64,000 nucleotides of DNA from Fibrella aquatilis (GCF_017353255.1 NZ_JAFMYU010000025.1:1-64000), one strand, 5' to 3'. Shown: positions 36,032 to 44,599, counted from the first letter of the stretch. Made by a program: numbers and translations. The notes: generated by a model not told the origin, from the sequence alone.

Positions 36032-36133
36032 GAATCAAGAAATGAGAGACAAGAAGTGAGAAACAAGGAACAGGAACTGTGGACGTGCCTCTTATTTCTT
36101 GTTTCTCACTTCTTGCTTCTCATTTCTAAATTC
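36032..36133. repeat. Locus-specific palindrome 9 (39-bp arms)
   Basis: Arms 36032-36070 and 36095-36133 pair at about 34 of 39 positions (words aagaaatgag, aagtgagaaacaag). It fills the space between convergent argC and the membrane-protein gene and its right arm covers the latter's last codons and stop. Confidence 0.82.
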
Positions 36134-36812
36134 TACTAAGCTGATTAGTACGTTCTTCTTTGGCGAAATACATACCAACGGCAGTCAAAATGCATTGTAT
36201 ACAAACAATGAGCTGACTTAGGTTCCAGAATATATCAAAATTTTGATCCGACACTTTCGATGGATCGTACAAGTAATCAATAAATAAGAAAGTCATAAAG
36301 GTACCCATAGCATATATTAGCATACCGGCGTTGATCCAGAACATGCTATGATGCAGTATGTTCTTTATCTTATTTTCAGCCAAAATAAGATTATAGTAAA
36401 GTAAGGATATGACAATGATAAAAAGGCGCATCACTGATCCACTAAGGCCAGTTTGTTCATAAAAAATGACATATACCAGCAGTGCTATTTCAACTATACC
36501 ACCAATGAAGTAGGTTATTTTAAGGTAAGATGGTTTGTGTCTGAACAGTAATAGATATGGTATTGAAATCAGTAAAACGTCAATCAGCATGATTACTTTT
36601 TGCTCAGCAATATTAGTTCCATTGGCCAGGGCAGCATAAATTAAAACGCTTTCTTCGACAAAACGTACCAAGAAAACAATCAAAAATAATTTAAGCACAG
36701 TGGTCAGATACTTCTGCCTGTATATACCAATAAATACAGGCAGAAGCAAAAAAATATTACTGATAAAATCGAACGGATACTTGAGAAAAAAGTGGATTAG
36801 CCGCTCTGTCAT
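36126..36812 (-). CDS. Seven-helix membrane protein of unknown function
   Basis: 228 aa with about seven hydrophobic segments and short charged loops; no enzyme motif seen. The topology recalls the 7TM sensor-like proteins common in Bacteroidota, but I cannot assign it. Base composition is much richer in A+T than its neighbours, suggesting recent acquisition or relaxed codon use. Begins 9 bp after the stop of the small gene at 36822-37223, so the two are probably co-transcribed. Confidence 0.7.
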   Translation of the reverse strand: MTERLIHFFLKYPFDFISNIFLLLPVFIGIYRQKYLTTVLKLFLIVFLVRFVEESVLIYAALANGTNIAEQKVIMLIDVLLISIPYLLLFRHKPSYLKITYFIGGIVEIALLVYVIFYEQTGLSGSVMRLFIIVISLLYYNLILAENKIKNILHHSMFWINAGMLIYAMGTFMTFLFIDYLYDPSKVSDQNFDIFWNLSQLIVCIQCILTAVGMYFAKEERTNQLSRI

Positions 36813-36821
36813 AATTGTCGG

Positions 36822-37223
36822 TTAACGTGTTGGACAATGCCGAGGGCATGTATTTCCATCGGCTAATGCATCACCGTCGCCGCCGTCTTTGAGGCCGGTG
36901 GGGTCGTCGAAAATATCGGAGCCGTCGGCGCGGACGCCCACGATGACCATGCGCGATTTGAGCTCGCCTTCACCATCGCCAACGGGATTTTCGTCGGCGT
37001 CTTCGTGGCGTTTGCCGTAGTAAATTCGAATCCCTACGCAGTCTTTGCGGCCCAAGAGATGATTGATGCGGTTGCTACCGAAAAACTCAGCACGCGTGAA
37101 CGTGTCAGGTTTGTAGCCTTGCTCTTCTTTGCGTTTTTTGAAGCGCGTAGTGCGGGCACGAGCGTCGTGGCCCGTAATGAAACTACCCACGTCGCCGTGG
37201 AATTTGTCTTTTCTGTCGGTCAT
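36822..37223 (-). CDS. Small hypothetical protein, charged
   Basis: 133 aa, soluble, rich in K, R, D and G; not recognised. It has a central 'LGRKDCVGIRIYYGKRHED' block and a C-terminal region with 'GDGEGELKSRMVIVGVRADG'. I start at ATG 37223 (TDRKDKFHGD); the ten extra codons up to 37253 have no support. Normal base composition, unlike the AT-rich membrane gene that follows. A -7-like TAGCTTG lies at 37251-37257 (minus). Confidence 0.65.
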   Translation of the reverse strand: MTDRKDKFHGDVGSFITGHDARARTTRFKKRKEEQGYKPDTFTRAEFFGSNRINHLLGRKDCVGIRIYYGKRHEDADENPVGDGEGELKSRMVIVGVRADGSDIFDDPTGLKDGGDGDALADGNTCPRHCPTR

Positions 37224-37606
37224 TGGAAGGTTACATTGTGATTTAGGTGGCAAGCTACCTAAACCGACTCAATCTCAATAATGACCATCCAATGGATTGA
37301 CTATGCGGTTGATTTATTGCCCGTTAACTAATCGGTTACGTAGAACTACGTGTTCGAGTACGGGTAAACCCGCATTGTTTACAATTGTAGAAAAATGGGT
37401 AATAATGCGCTGACGCTGCCCGCCAGGGTCACTTACCTTTGTCTCACAATCAGCGGATAACTGATCCGGCTGCATCCACACCAGCAACAGTTTTTTCTAC
37501 GCGTACAAGTTTTCTCATCTCATAGGTTAGGTAGCTTATCCCCTGCTAACGTTCTGATTGGCAGGGGATAGTTGTTTCTGGGCTGGAACCTCAGTGGAAC
37601 AAATGG
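37224..37606. other. Gene-free region with an outward promoter and hairpin
   Basis: 383 bp with no supported gene. It holds the leader of the small gene (minus), a plus-strand TACCTTTG (37434-37441) with no gene downstream on that strand, and a 9-bp-stem hairpin at 37538-37569 (atcccctgc/gcaggggat). The last two could define a short plus-strand RNA ending near the rfbA 3' end. Confidence 0.4.
37434..37569 (+). ncRNA. Possible small RNA (promoter plus hairpin)
   Basis: Full -7 match TACCTTTG at 37434-37441, predicted start near 37448, and a 9-bp hairpin at 37538-37569 about 90 nt later. No clear -33 element and only a weak T stretch after the hairpin (gttgttt). Purely a candidate. Confidence 0.25.
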
Positions 37607-38464
37607 TTACACAATGCTTAGCAAATACTGCCCATAACCACTCTTCACCAACGGCTTGGCAATGTCGATCAGTTGCTCTTTAGTGATGAATTTCATCCGA
37701 TAGGCAATCTCTTCGATACACCCGATTTTCAATCCCTGCCGCTCTTCAATAACCTGCACGAACTGCCCCGCCTGCATCAGCGACGCAAACGTGCCAGTAT
37801 CGAGCCAGGCGGTACCCCGGTCCAGCACGCCTACTTTCAGCTTTCCCCGCTCCAGATACACCCGGTTTACGTCAGTGATTTCATATTCACCACGGGGCGA
37901 TGGGGCAATATTCCGGGCAATCTCCACCACGTCGTTATCATAGAAGTACAGCCCCGGCACGGCGTAGTGCGACTTGGGCTTCTCTGGCTTTTCTTCTACC
38001 GACAACACGTTGAAATCGGCATCGAACTCGACCACGCCGTAGCGTTCGGGGTCCTGCACCTGATAGGCATACACCACGCCACCGTCGGGGTCGTTGTTGG
38101 CCTGTAGCAGCTTCGAGAGGCCTGACCCGTAGAAAATATTGTCACCCAGCACCAGGGCCACTTTATCGGTACCAATAAAATCGGCTCCAATCACAAATGC
38201 CTGCGCCAGTCCGTTGGGTTCGGGCTGCACGGCGTAAGTAAATGTACACCCAATGCGCGACCCATCGCCGAGGAGCTTCTCGAAATGAGGCAAGTCGTGG
38301 GGAGTAGAAATAATGAGGATGTCTTTAATGCCTGCCAGCATCAGAATAGACAGCGGGTAGTAGATCATCGGTTTGTCGTAAACCGGCATTAGCTGCTTCG
38401 ACACAGCCAGTGTAAGCGGGTGGAGGCGAGTTCCAGAACCGCCGGCGAGTATAATTCCTTTCAT
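37607..38464 (-). CDS. rfbA: Glucose-1-phosphate thymidylyltransferase
   Basis: Makes dTDP-glucose from Glc-1-P and dTTP, first step to dTDP-L-rhamnose. 285 aa with the nucleotidyltransferase signature '[11 protein letters not shown]' (8-18), '[12 protein letters not shown]' and 'LGDNIFYG'. Third in a minus-strand run galE-rfbB-rfbA. The later steps (rfbC, rfbD) are not in the window. Confidence 0.95.
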   Translation of the reverse strand: MKGIILAGGSGTRLHPLTLAVSKQLMPVYDKPMIYYPLSILMLAGIKDILIISTPHDLPHFEKLLGDGSRIGCTFTYAVQPEPNGLAQAFVIGADFIGTDKVALVLGDNIFYGSGLSKLLQANNDPDGGVVYAYQVQDPERYGVVEFDADFNVLSVEEKPEKPKSHYAVPGLYFYDNDVVEIARNIAPSPRGEYEITDVNRVYLERGKLKVGVLDRGTAWLDTGTFASLMQAGQFVQVIEERQGLKIGCIEEIAYRMKFITKEQLIDIAKPLVKSGYGQYLLSIV

Positions 38465-38476
38465 GATTGTGAATGA

Positions 38477-38570
38477 GCGAAAGAGCGAAAGAGCGAAAGA
38501 GTGGTTCTTATCTCCCTAGGTGATGACCCGCAGAAGTAATGACCACTCTTTCAGTCTTTCACCCTTTCGC
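38477..38570. repeat. Locus-specific palindrome 10 (29-bp arms)
   Basis: Arms 38477-38505 and 38542-38570 pair at 25 of 29 positions; the left arm is a triple run of gcgaaaga. The right arm ends 2 bp before the rfbB stop; the left arm lies in the rfbA leader. Words resemble palindrome 7. Confidence 0.85.
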
Positions 38571-38572
38571 AG

Positions 38573-39634
38573 TTAACGATTCGCGTACATGCCTTCGTAA
38601 TACCCCTGATACGCACCACTCGTGACGTTGTGGAGCCAGTCCTGGTTAGCCAGGAACCAGTCGACGGTTTTGGTAAGGCCTTCTTCGAATTGGAGCGAGG
38701 GCTGCCAGCCGAGTTCGTTCATGATCTTGTGGGCGTCGATAGCGTAGCGCAGGTCGTGGCCGGCGCGGTCGGTGACGTAGGTGATCAATTGGGCCGACGT
38801 GCCTTCGGGGCGACCGAGTTTCTGGTCCATAATCCGGCAAAGCAGTTGGACGAGGTCGATGTTTTTCCACTCGTTGAAACCGCCGATGTTGTAGGTCTCG
38901 CCTGGCTTGCCGTTGTGGAAGATAACATCGATGGCGCGGGCGTGATCCACCACATACAGCCAGTCGCGGACGTTCTCGCCTTTGCCGTATACGGGCAGGG
39001 GCTTGTTTGTCTGGATGTTGTGAATCATGAGCGGAATCAGCTTCTCAGGGAAGTGATTCGGACCGTAGTTATTCGAGCAGTTGCTCAGTACCACGGGCAG
39101 TTTGTACGTATTGCCGTAGGCCCGCACGAAATGATCCGAGGCTGCTTTCGAAGCCGAATACGGCGATTGAGGGTCGTAGGCGGTGGCTTCGGTGAAAAAC
39201 TCGTTGTCATTGTGCAGCGATCCATACACCTCGTCGGTCGAGACGTGGTAGAACCGCTTTCCATCAAAACCACTGCCAGCCTGCCAGTGAGCTTTGGCGG
39301 CGTTGAGCAGGTTAACAGTGCCCACCACGTTGGTCATCACAAACGACATGGGGTCGGTAATGGACCGGTCTACATGCGACTCTGCGGCGAGGTGAATGAC
39401 ACCGTCGGGCTGATATTCGGCGAAAAACTGACTTAGGAAAACCGCGTCGGTGATGTCGCCGCGCACGAAGGTGTAGTTCGGTGCGTTTTCGATGTCGCTC
39501 AGGTTGGCGAGGTTACCCGCGTAGGTGAGCGCGTCGAGGTTGACGATGCGGTAGTCGGGGTACTTGTTCACAAACAGCCGCACCACATGCGACCCAATAA
39601 ACCCGGCCCCGCCGGTAATGGTGATTGTTTTCAT
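38573..39634 (-). CDS. rfbB: dTDP-glucose 4,6-dehydratase
   Basis: Converts dTDP-glucose to dTDP-4-keto-6-deoxyglucose. 353 aa; extended SDR with 'TGGAGFIGSHVVR' near the N-terminus, catalytic 'HLAAESHVDRSI', 'VSTDEVYGSL' and 'YSASKAASDHF' (YxxxK). Start ATG 39634 begins the Rossmann motif; eight upstream residues in the open frame are encoded by the edge of palindrome 11. Confidence 0.95.
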   Translation of the reverse strand: MKTITITGGAGFIGSHVVRLFVNKYPDYRIVNLDALTYAGNLANLSDIENAPNYTFVRGDITDAVFLSQFFAEYQPDGVIHLAAESHVDRSITDPMSFVMTNVVGTVNLLNAAKAHWQAGSGFDGKRFYHVSTDEVYGSLHNDNEFFTEATAYDPQSPYSASKAASDHFVRAYGNTYKLPVVLSNCSNNYGPNHFPEKLIPLMIHNIQTNKPLPVYGKGENVRDWLYVVDHARAIDVIFHNGKPGETYNIGGFNEWKNIDLVQLLCRIMDQKLGRPEGTSAQLITYVTDRAGHDLRYAIDAHKIMNELGWQPSLQFEEGLTKTVDWFLANQDWLHNVTSGAYQGYYEGMYANR

Positions 39635-39642
39635 AGCTTGCT

Positions 39643-39733
39643 GTTCAACGTCCAAAGTCTAAGGTTTAACGTTGCTCCGCACCCTACTGTAACGTGCGGA
39701 GCAACGTTAAACCTTAGACTTTGGACGTTGAAC
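39643..39733. repeat. Locus-specific palindrome 11 (40-bp perfect arms, supplies galE stop)
   Basis: Arms 39643-39682 and 39694-39733 are exact reverse complements over 40 bp with an 11-nt loop. The right arm covers the last codons and the TAA stop (39714-39716) of galE; the left arm lies just upstream of rfbB. Confidence 0.92.
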
Positions 39734-40763
39734 TGATTTTCTGCTGCCAGCGCCAGGCGTCGGTGAGGGCTTCGGCGAGGGAGCGTTGGGTGGTGAAACC
39801 CAGTCCGGTAGTGGCTTTAGTGACGTCGGCGTAAATCTGCTCGACGTCGCCAGCCCGGCGCGGACCGAGGGTATAAGGCAGGTTGATGCCCGTAACGGAT
39901 TCAAAGGTGTTTATCAGTTCCAGCACCGACGCACCCCGGCCCGTACCGATGTTGAAAATATCGTACAGCGACGTTTCAGCGCTGTTGTTCAGCAGGGTAA
40001 GCGCACTTACGTGGGCTTCGGCCAGGTCCATCACGTGAATGTAGTCGCGGATGGCGGTGCCGTCGGGGGTGTTGTAGTCATTGCCGTGGATAGTCAGGTT
40101 GGCGCGTTTGCCTGCCGCCACCTGAAGCAGATACGGCACCAAATTGGCCGGTACGCCCCGTGGTAGTTCGCCGATGAGGGCCGATGGGTGCGCGCCGATG
40201 GGGTTGAAATACCGCAACGCAATGGCCTTAACGGGCAGTTTAGCCGTTACGCTGTCGCGGATGATATCTTCGCCAATGGCCTTGGTGTTGCCATAGGGCG
40301 ACTGCGCTGGCAGCCGGGGGGTTTGCTCGGTAACGGGCAGTTTTTCAGGCTGACCATAGACCGTACACGACGACGAAAACACCAGGCTCGGTACGTTATA
40401 CTGCGGCATCAGTTCCAGCAACAGCAGCAGCGAATCGAGGTTGTTGCGGTAGTACATCAGCGGTTTTTCCACCGATTCGCCTACGGCTTTGGAGGCCGCA
40501 AAGTGAATGACACCGGCCACCTGCTGCTGCTCGAACACCTGCGTCATGGCGGCGCGGTCGTTGCAGTCGATCTGGTAGGTGGTCAGTTCACGACCCAAAA
40601 TGGTTTTCAGTCCGCTGAGTACCGATGGCTCGGAGTTGGAAAAATTATCGACAATAATCGGTTCAAAACCCGCCTCGACCAGGGCTACGGCGGTGTGTGA
40701 ACCAATGAATCCGGCCCCGCCGGTTACGATAATTTTAGGGGTGGTTGTGGCTTGGGAATCCAA
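39714..40763 (-). CDS. galE: UDP-glucose 4-epimerase
   Basis: Interconverts UDP-glucose and UDP-galactose for envelope polysaccharides. 349 aa; 'VTGGAGFIGSHTA' (NAD binding), 'HFAASKAVGESV', 'SSSCTVYG' and 'SPYGNTKA' (catalytic YxxxK). Start codon appears to be TTG at 40763; no in-frame ATG precedes the Rossmann motif. The final residues (STSKV) and stop are read from palindrome 11. A -7 TAGTTTTG lies 58 bp upstream. Confidence 0.93.
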   Translation of the reverse strand: MDSQATTTPKIIVTGGAGFIGSHTAVALVEAGFEPIIVDNFSNSEPSVLSGLKTILGRELTTYQIDCNDRAAMTQVFEQQQVAGVIHFAASKAVGESVEKPLMYYRNNLDSLLLLLELMPQYNVPSLVFSSSCTVYGQPEKLPVTEQTPRLPAQSPYGNTKAIGEDIIRDSVTAKLPVKAIALRYFNPIGAHPSALIGELPRGVPANLVPYLLQVAAGKRANLTIHGNDYNTPDGTAIRDYIHVMDLAEAHVSALTLLNNSAETSLYDIFNIGTGRGASVLELINTFESVTGINLPYTLGPRRAGDVEQIYADVTKATTGLGFTTQRSLAEALTDAWRWQQKISSTSKV

Positions 40764-40820
40764 ATCGTTTTTTGTAATTTTCTGTTGTTACTTGCAACAG
40801 GCAGGCCTCGAAAAGTGGGG

Positions 40821-40828
40821 CAAAACTA
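40821..40828 (-). promoter_or_regulatory. Promoter -7 element of galE-rfbB-rfbA
   Basis: Reverse complement TAGTTTTG matches TAnnTTTG; a TTTTCC element about 20 bp further upstream could be the -33. Leader about 50 nt. Confidence 0.4.
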
Positions 40829-40893
40829 ACCAAAACGCAACGATTGGAAAACCTTAATTTCGTGTAAGGCCCTCTCTCCTACGCGCATTGCTA

Positions 40894-41769
40894 ATGAACG
40901 ATAACGAAATAAAAGCCCTCGTCTCGCTGCTCGACGATGACGATCAGGAAGTAACTCAGCACGTGGAAGGCCGCATTCGCCAGCTTGGGCACTCGGCCAT
41001 TCCGTTTCTGGAAACCGAGTGGGAAACCAGTTTTAACCCCTTTTTGCAGAAGCGCATTGAGGAACTGATCCACGACCTGCAATATACCACCGTACTGGAA
41101 CGGCTGCTGACCTGGAAAGAAACCGGCGGCATGGACCTGCTGGAAGGCCTCTGGATCGTGGCCACCTACCAATACCCCGATTTGTCGCTCGACAAACTTC
41201 GGCAAACACTGGAGCAGCTTTATTACGATGCCTGGCTGGTGGTGCGCACCGACGTGCATCCGGCCGATCAGGTGAAGGGGCTGAACAACGTGTTTTATAA
41301 CGAAATGAAGTTTTCGCCCAACACCAAAAACTTCCATTCGCCCGCCAACTCGATGATTAATCAGGTGCTGGAAACGCGGAAGGGCAACACCATTTCGCTC
41401 TGCCTGATCTACATGATGATTGCCCAGAAACTGGGCTTACCCATCTACGGCGTCAACCTGCCCAACCTCTTTGTACTGACTTACAAAGCCCCCACGGGTG
41501 TGCAGTTTTATATCAACGTATTTAACCGCGGCCTGGTGTTTTCGACCAAAGACATTGATCATTACATTGCCCAGCTGAACCTGAAACCGGCTCCTATCTT
41601 CTACCAGCCCTGTTCCAACGTCGATATTATCCGCCGTACGCTGCGCAACCTGATGCTCTCCTTTGACCGCAACGGCGACAAGGTGCGGATGCAGGAAGTA
41701 GAACGCATGCTCGACGCCCTCAACGAAGACGCTGACCCCATGCCGTTGTCAGATTACACGCAGCGGTAA
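40894..41769 (+). CDS. Transglutaminase-like SirB1 family protein
   Basis: 291 aa cytoplasmic protein with the SirB1/transglutaminase-core-2 fold: 'ADQVKGLNNVFYNEMKFS', 'NSMINQVLETRKGNTISLC', 'LGLPIYGVNLPNLFVL'. The N-terminal 70 residues look like a short HEAT-type helical repeat ('VEGRIRQLGHSAIPFLE'). Most SirB1-type proteins have lost peptidase/transglutaminase activity; role here unknown. Start ATG 40894; a TTG at 40888 would add two residues. Confidence 0.82.
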   Translation: MNDNEIKALVSLLDDDDQEVTQHVEGRIRQLGHSAIPFLETEWETSFNPFLQKRIEELIHDLQYTTVLERLLTWKETGGMDLLEGLWIVATYQYPDLSLDKLRQTLEQLYYDAWLVVRTDVHPADQVKGLNNVFYNEMKFSPNTKNFHSPANSMINQVLETRKGNTISLCLIYMMIAQKLGLPIYGVNLPNLFVLTYKAPTGVQFYINVFNRGLVFSTKDIDHYIAQLNLKPAPIFYQPCSNVDIIRRTLRNLMLSFDRNGDKVRMQEVERMLDALNEDADPMPLSDYTQR

Positions 41770-41775
41770 CCGTAG

Positions 41776-41808
41776 GGGCGGGCCGGGCCGAATCGGTCGT
41801 GCCCGCCC
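41776..41808 (+). terminator. GC-rich hairpin after the SirB1-like gene
   Basis: Stem gggcgggc (41776-41783) / gcccgccc (41801-41808), 6 bp after the stop codon; a T run follows only 9 nt later, so terminator strength is doubtful. Confidence 0.45.
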
Positions 41809-41845
41809 GAGCCGAATTGTTTTTCGCCATCCAAGCCAATCCAGT

Positions 41846-42418
41846 ATGGTAGCCATTCCGAAAAAGAAGTACACGTTTGATGAATACCTGGCGCTGGAAC
41901 GCGCAGAAGGTATTCGCTATGAGTTTTGGAATGGCGACGTTGTCGCTATGGCCGGAGCCACCAAGAGGCATAACGTGCTGGTGCAAAATGTCACGTTCAG
42001 TCTCCGAGCGTTTGCCCGTAGAAGCGGCTGTCAAGCCTTTTCTGAGAACGTACGGATGCGGCTACCAGCGAGCGAAAAGTACGTTTATCCAGACGTGATT
42101 TACACCTGCGAGCCGGACGATCTGAAAGACGATCAGGGTATTTATATTACGAGCCCATGCCTCCTAATCGAGGTATTATCGGACTCGACGGGGGCCGATG
42201 ATGACCACAAAAAACAGTTGCACTATTTTAAAATTCCCACGCTCCAGTATTACCTGTTAGTGCATCAGGATGCCTATAAAGTGGAAGTCTACGAACGCGC
42301 TGCCGACTTTTGGGCGTACCGCATTTATGAAGGCATCGACACGCAAATTTCGCTCACCAACATTGACGTAACGCTATCAATGACAGCAGTTTACGAGGAT
42401 ATTGACGTGGAGGGATAG
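41846..42418 (+). CDS. Uma2 family (PD-(D/E)XK-fold) protein
   Basis: 190 aa DUF820/Uma2 protein with a restriction-endonuclease-like fold: 'TFDEYLALE', 'YEFWNGDVVAMAGAT', 'YVYPDVIY' (the catalytic-type Asp) and 'LLIEVLSDST' (Glu motif), followed by the YY-x-L core. Such genes are abundant in cyanobacteria and Cytophagales; their biological role is unclear, with mobile-element links suspected. Nuclease activity is plausible from the residues seen. Confidence 0.85.
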   Translation: MVAIPKKKYTFDEYLALERAEGIRYEFWNGDVVAMAGATKRHNVLVQNVTFSLRAFARRSGCQAFSENVRMRLPASEKYVYPDVIYTCEPDDLKDDQGIYITSPCLLIEVLSDSTGADDDHKKQLHYFKIPTLQYYLLVHQDAYKVEVYERAADFWAYRIYEGIDTQISLTNIDVTLSMTAVYEDIDVEG

Positions 42419-42422
42419 TCGT

Positions 42423-42487
42423 AAAAAAGTCGTAAGTGGCTTCGCGCTGTAGTGGCTGACGGCTGGCCCGGACGCGGGACTTATTTA
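42423..42487. repeat. Degenerate palindrome 13, shared core of palindrome 3
   Basis: Short outer arms (aaaaaagtc / gacttattt, 8 of 9) enclose ggcttcgcgct (42438-42448) and gcccggacgcgggac (42466-42480), the same two blocks found in the loop of palindrome 3 28 kb away. It lies between convergent Uma2 and dprA genes and touches the dprA stop. Confidence 0.65.
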
Positions 42488-43603
42488 CACATACACCACC
42501 TCATAGCGCTTGCCTGGCAGGGTGCGCACGTAGCCCCGAAACTCGAGGCTGAGGAGTAGCGAGGCGAGTTGCCCCATCGGAATCTGCGACTGCCAGCTTA
42601 GCTCATCAACGTGGATGGCGGGGTTCTGGCGCAGCAACGACACCACCTGCGTTTCCTGAGTGGTGAAATCGAGGGGCAGCGGCGTGGAGGCCGACGATTT
42701 GGCCGCTACCTGCTGGGCGGGGTCTACGTCCCAGTTCAGAGTTTCGATCAGGTCGGTGGGGCTGGTGTAGATCTGGGCTTTGTTTTCGCGGAGGAGCTTG
42801 TTACAGCCCGCCGAGAACTGCTGCGTCACTTGCCCCGGCACCGCAAATACCTCCCTATTATAGTTGTTGGCATATTCGGCGGTGATCAGCGCACCCCCTT
42901 TGGCAGCCGCTTCTACTACCACAATGGCATCGGACAAGCCCGCGATGATGCGGTTACGGGCGGGAAAAAAGCGCGGGTCGGGTTTTACGCCGGGCAGGTG
43001 TTCGGTTAATAAAGCGCCTAGTTCCTGCATCTCGTGGGCGGTGCGGGCGTGGGTGGCCGGGTAGATAATGTCGATGCCACTGGCCATTACTCCCACCGTA
43101 GGCAACCCCACCGCGAGGCTGGCGCGGTGCGCCGCAATGTCGATGCCGTAGGCCAGTCCGCTGATGATGGAGACACCGTAGGGCTGCATGGTCTGCACAA
43201 TCTCTTCCGTAATGCGCCTGCCATAGTCGGTGGCTTGCCGGGTACCTACCAGGGCCAGGGTGCGCGGTGCGTTCAGGTCGGCGTTGCCCAGTTTGTAGAG
43301 CAGCGCCGGGGCATCGTAGAGCGTTTTCAGGCGGGCGGGGTAGTCGGCGTCGGTGTAGAACAGGGCCGACGTGCCCGTTTTTTCCAGCAGCCGAACGGCC
43401 TTTTCGGCATCGGGGAGCAGGTTTGGCTGGCGGATGGCGCGGGCCGTGACCTCGCCAATGCCCGGAATTTTCATGAGCCGGGCCGGGGGCATGGCCAGTA
43501 TAGCCTCGGCTGAGCCACCGTAGCTGATGAGTTGCCGGATGAGTACGCCGCCCACGCCGGGTACCAGCGAGAGCGCAATCTGGTGGATATTATAGGTAGG
43601 CAC
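42485..43603 (-). CDS. dprA: DNA-processing protein DprA
   Basis: Loads RecA on incoming single-stranded DNA during natural transformation. 372 aa: N-terminal helical region with helix-hairpin-helix ('LMKIPGIGEVTARAI'), extended Rossmann domain with 'LVGTRQATDYGRR', 'SGLAYGIDIAAHRASL', 'FPARNRIIAGLSDAIVVVEA', 'GGALITAEYA', and a C-terminal winged-helix domain. Length and motifs are complete. Confidence 0.95.
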   Translation of the reverse strand: MPTYNIHQIALSLVPGVGGVLIRQLISYGGSAEAILAMPPARLMKIPGIGEVTARAIRQPNLLPDAEKAVRLLEKTGTSALFYTDADYPARLKTLYDAPALLYKLGNADLNAPRTLALVGTRQATDYGRRITEEIVQTMQPYGVSIISGLAYGIDIAAHRASLAVGLPTVGVMASGIDIIYPATHARTAHEMQELGALLTEHLPGVKPDPRFFPARNRIIAGLSDAIVVVEAAAKGGALITAEYANNYNREVFAVPGQVTQQFSAGCNKLLRENKAQIYTSPTDLIETLNWDVDPAQQVAAKSSASTPLPLDFTTQETQVVSLLRQNPAIHVDELSWQSQIPMGQLASLLLSLEFRGYVRTLPGKRYEVVYV

Positions 43604-43670
43604 GAGCGGTGTTACGGTGGAAAATCCTGATCTACAATCATATGCATTTCCGCCCTGAATTGCTAAAAGA

Positions 43671-43760
43671 ATTGGATGCTGGACATTGGACGCTGAGCCA
43701 AATCATCTACCAATGTCCAACGTCCATCATCCAATATCCAGCATCCAATGTCCAGCGTCC
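43671..43760. repeat. Locus-specific palindrome 12, three-armed
   Basis: Left arm 43674-43695 pairs with 43739-43760 at 20 of 22 positions and a longer left stretch also pairs with 43711-43735 at about 20 of 25, so two alternative hairpins are possible. Words ggatgctgg, acattggac. Located between divergent dprA and the first fasciclin gene. Confidence 0.75.
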
Positions 43761-43845
43761 CACTTATCTAACGGTATACTTTAAATGCAGGCAGGCAGTT
43801 TTTAGAATAAGACGATATTGTTGATAGGACTAAACTACTTTTCCA

Positions 43846-44400
43846 ATGAAAAAGAAACTCAAGCCTATTCTCCTGCTGGCTTTCCTGGCGGTAGCGGGTG
43901 GCACCTATGCCCAAAACGACACGATCAAATCTGCGTCGGCGGGGTCTGCCAGCCAGTCATCAGCGAAAGCTACCAATAAAGATCTGTCCGGTAGTCTGGC
44001 TGGTGCTACCGATTTTTCGACCCTACAATCGGCCCTGACCGCGTCTGGCCTGGCCGATAAAGCTAAAGAACAGGGTCCGTATACCGTTTTCGCCCCGTCG
44101 AACGAGGCGTTTGATAAACTACCCGCTGGCACCCTGGAATCGCTGACGGCACCGGCCAACAAGGCTAAACTGGCCGGAATTTTGGCCAACCACGTGGTGT
44201 CGGGCAGTTTTGCGGCAGCCGATTTGAAAGACGGCCAAACGCTAAAAACCGTGGGTGGTGGTACGCTGACGGTTCGCAAACAAGGTAACTCCGTGATGCT
44301 GACCGACGCTAAAGGCGGGTCGGCTATGGTCACTTCCGCCGATATCCAGGCTACCAACGGCACCGTGCATGCCATCGATAGTGTGTTAATGCCCAAGTAA
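43846..44400 (+). CDS. Secreted fasciclin (FAS1) domain protein
   Basis: 184 aa: signal peptide 1-23 (ends TYAQ), short serine-rich linker, one FAS1 domain from about residue 48 with the H1 and H2 boxes ('YTVFAPSNEAFDKLPAG', 'GTVHAIDSVLMPK'). FAS1 proteins act in cell adhesion or matrix contact. It is a close paralogue of the gene at 48840: the C-terminal half is nearly identical (LTVRKQGNSVML versus LTVRKQGSAVML). A terminator follows at 44430-44476. Confidence 0.92.
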   Translation: MKKKLKPILLLAFLAVAGGTYAQNDTIKSASAGSASQSSAKATNKDLSGSLAGATDFSTLQSALTASGLADKAKEQGPYTVFAPSNEAFDKLPAGTLESLTAPANKAKLAGILANHVVSGSFAAADLKDGQTLKTVGGGTLTVRKQGNSVMLTDAKGGSAMVTSADIQATNGTVHAIDSVLMPK

Positions 44401-44429
44401 GTGCCGATTCTGTACCCCGACCCGTAACG

Positions 44430-44476
44430 CCACCGCCCTACCTGCTGCTTAGTTAGCAGACGGCGGTGGTTTTTTT
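44430..44476 (+). terminator. Rho-independent terminator after fasciclin gene
   Basis: Stem ccaccgcc (44430-44437) / ggcggtgg (44462-44469) with an inner ctgct/agcag pairing, followed by seven T. Confidence 0.85.
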
Positions 44477-44582
44477 GTGCCCGTCTATACATCGCTTACT
44501 ATCGCTATTTATCTGCCAGTCAGTTCATTAATTTTATCTTATGAGATAGATAGTAAGTGCCATATAATCAGACGGTTATCTA

Positions 44583-44599
44583 TATGTTATATTAACATA
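44583..44599. promoter_or_regulatory. Operator-like palindrome upstream of the PhoX-like gene
   Basis: Seven-bp perfect arms around a 3-bp centre in the AT-rich spacer. Position about 80 bp upstream of the -7 candidate would suit an activator site. No regulator assigned. Confidence 0.3.

Noticed and set aside
43609-43824. 71-codon open frame between dprA and the fasciclin gene
   Set aside because: Mostly a translation of palindrome 12.
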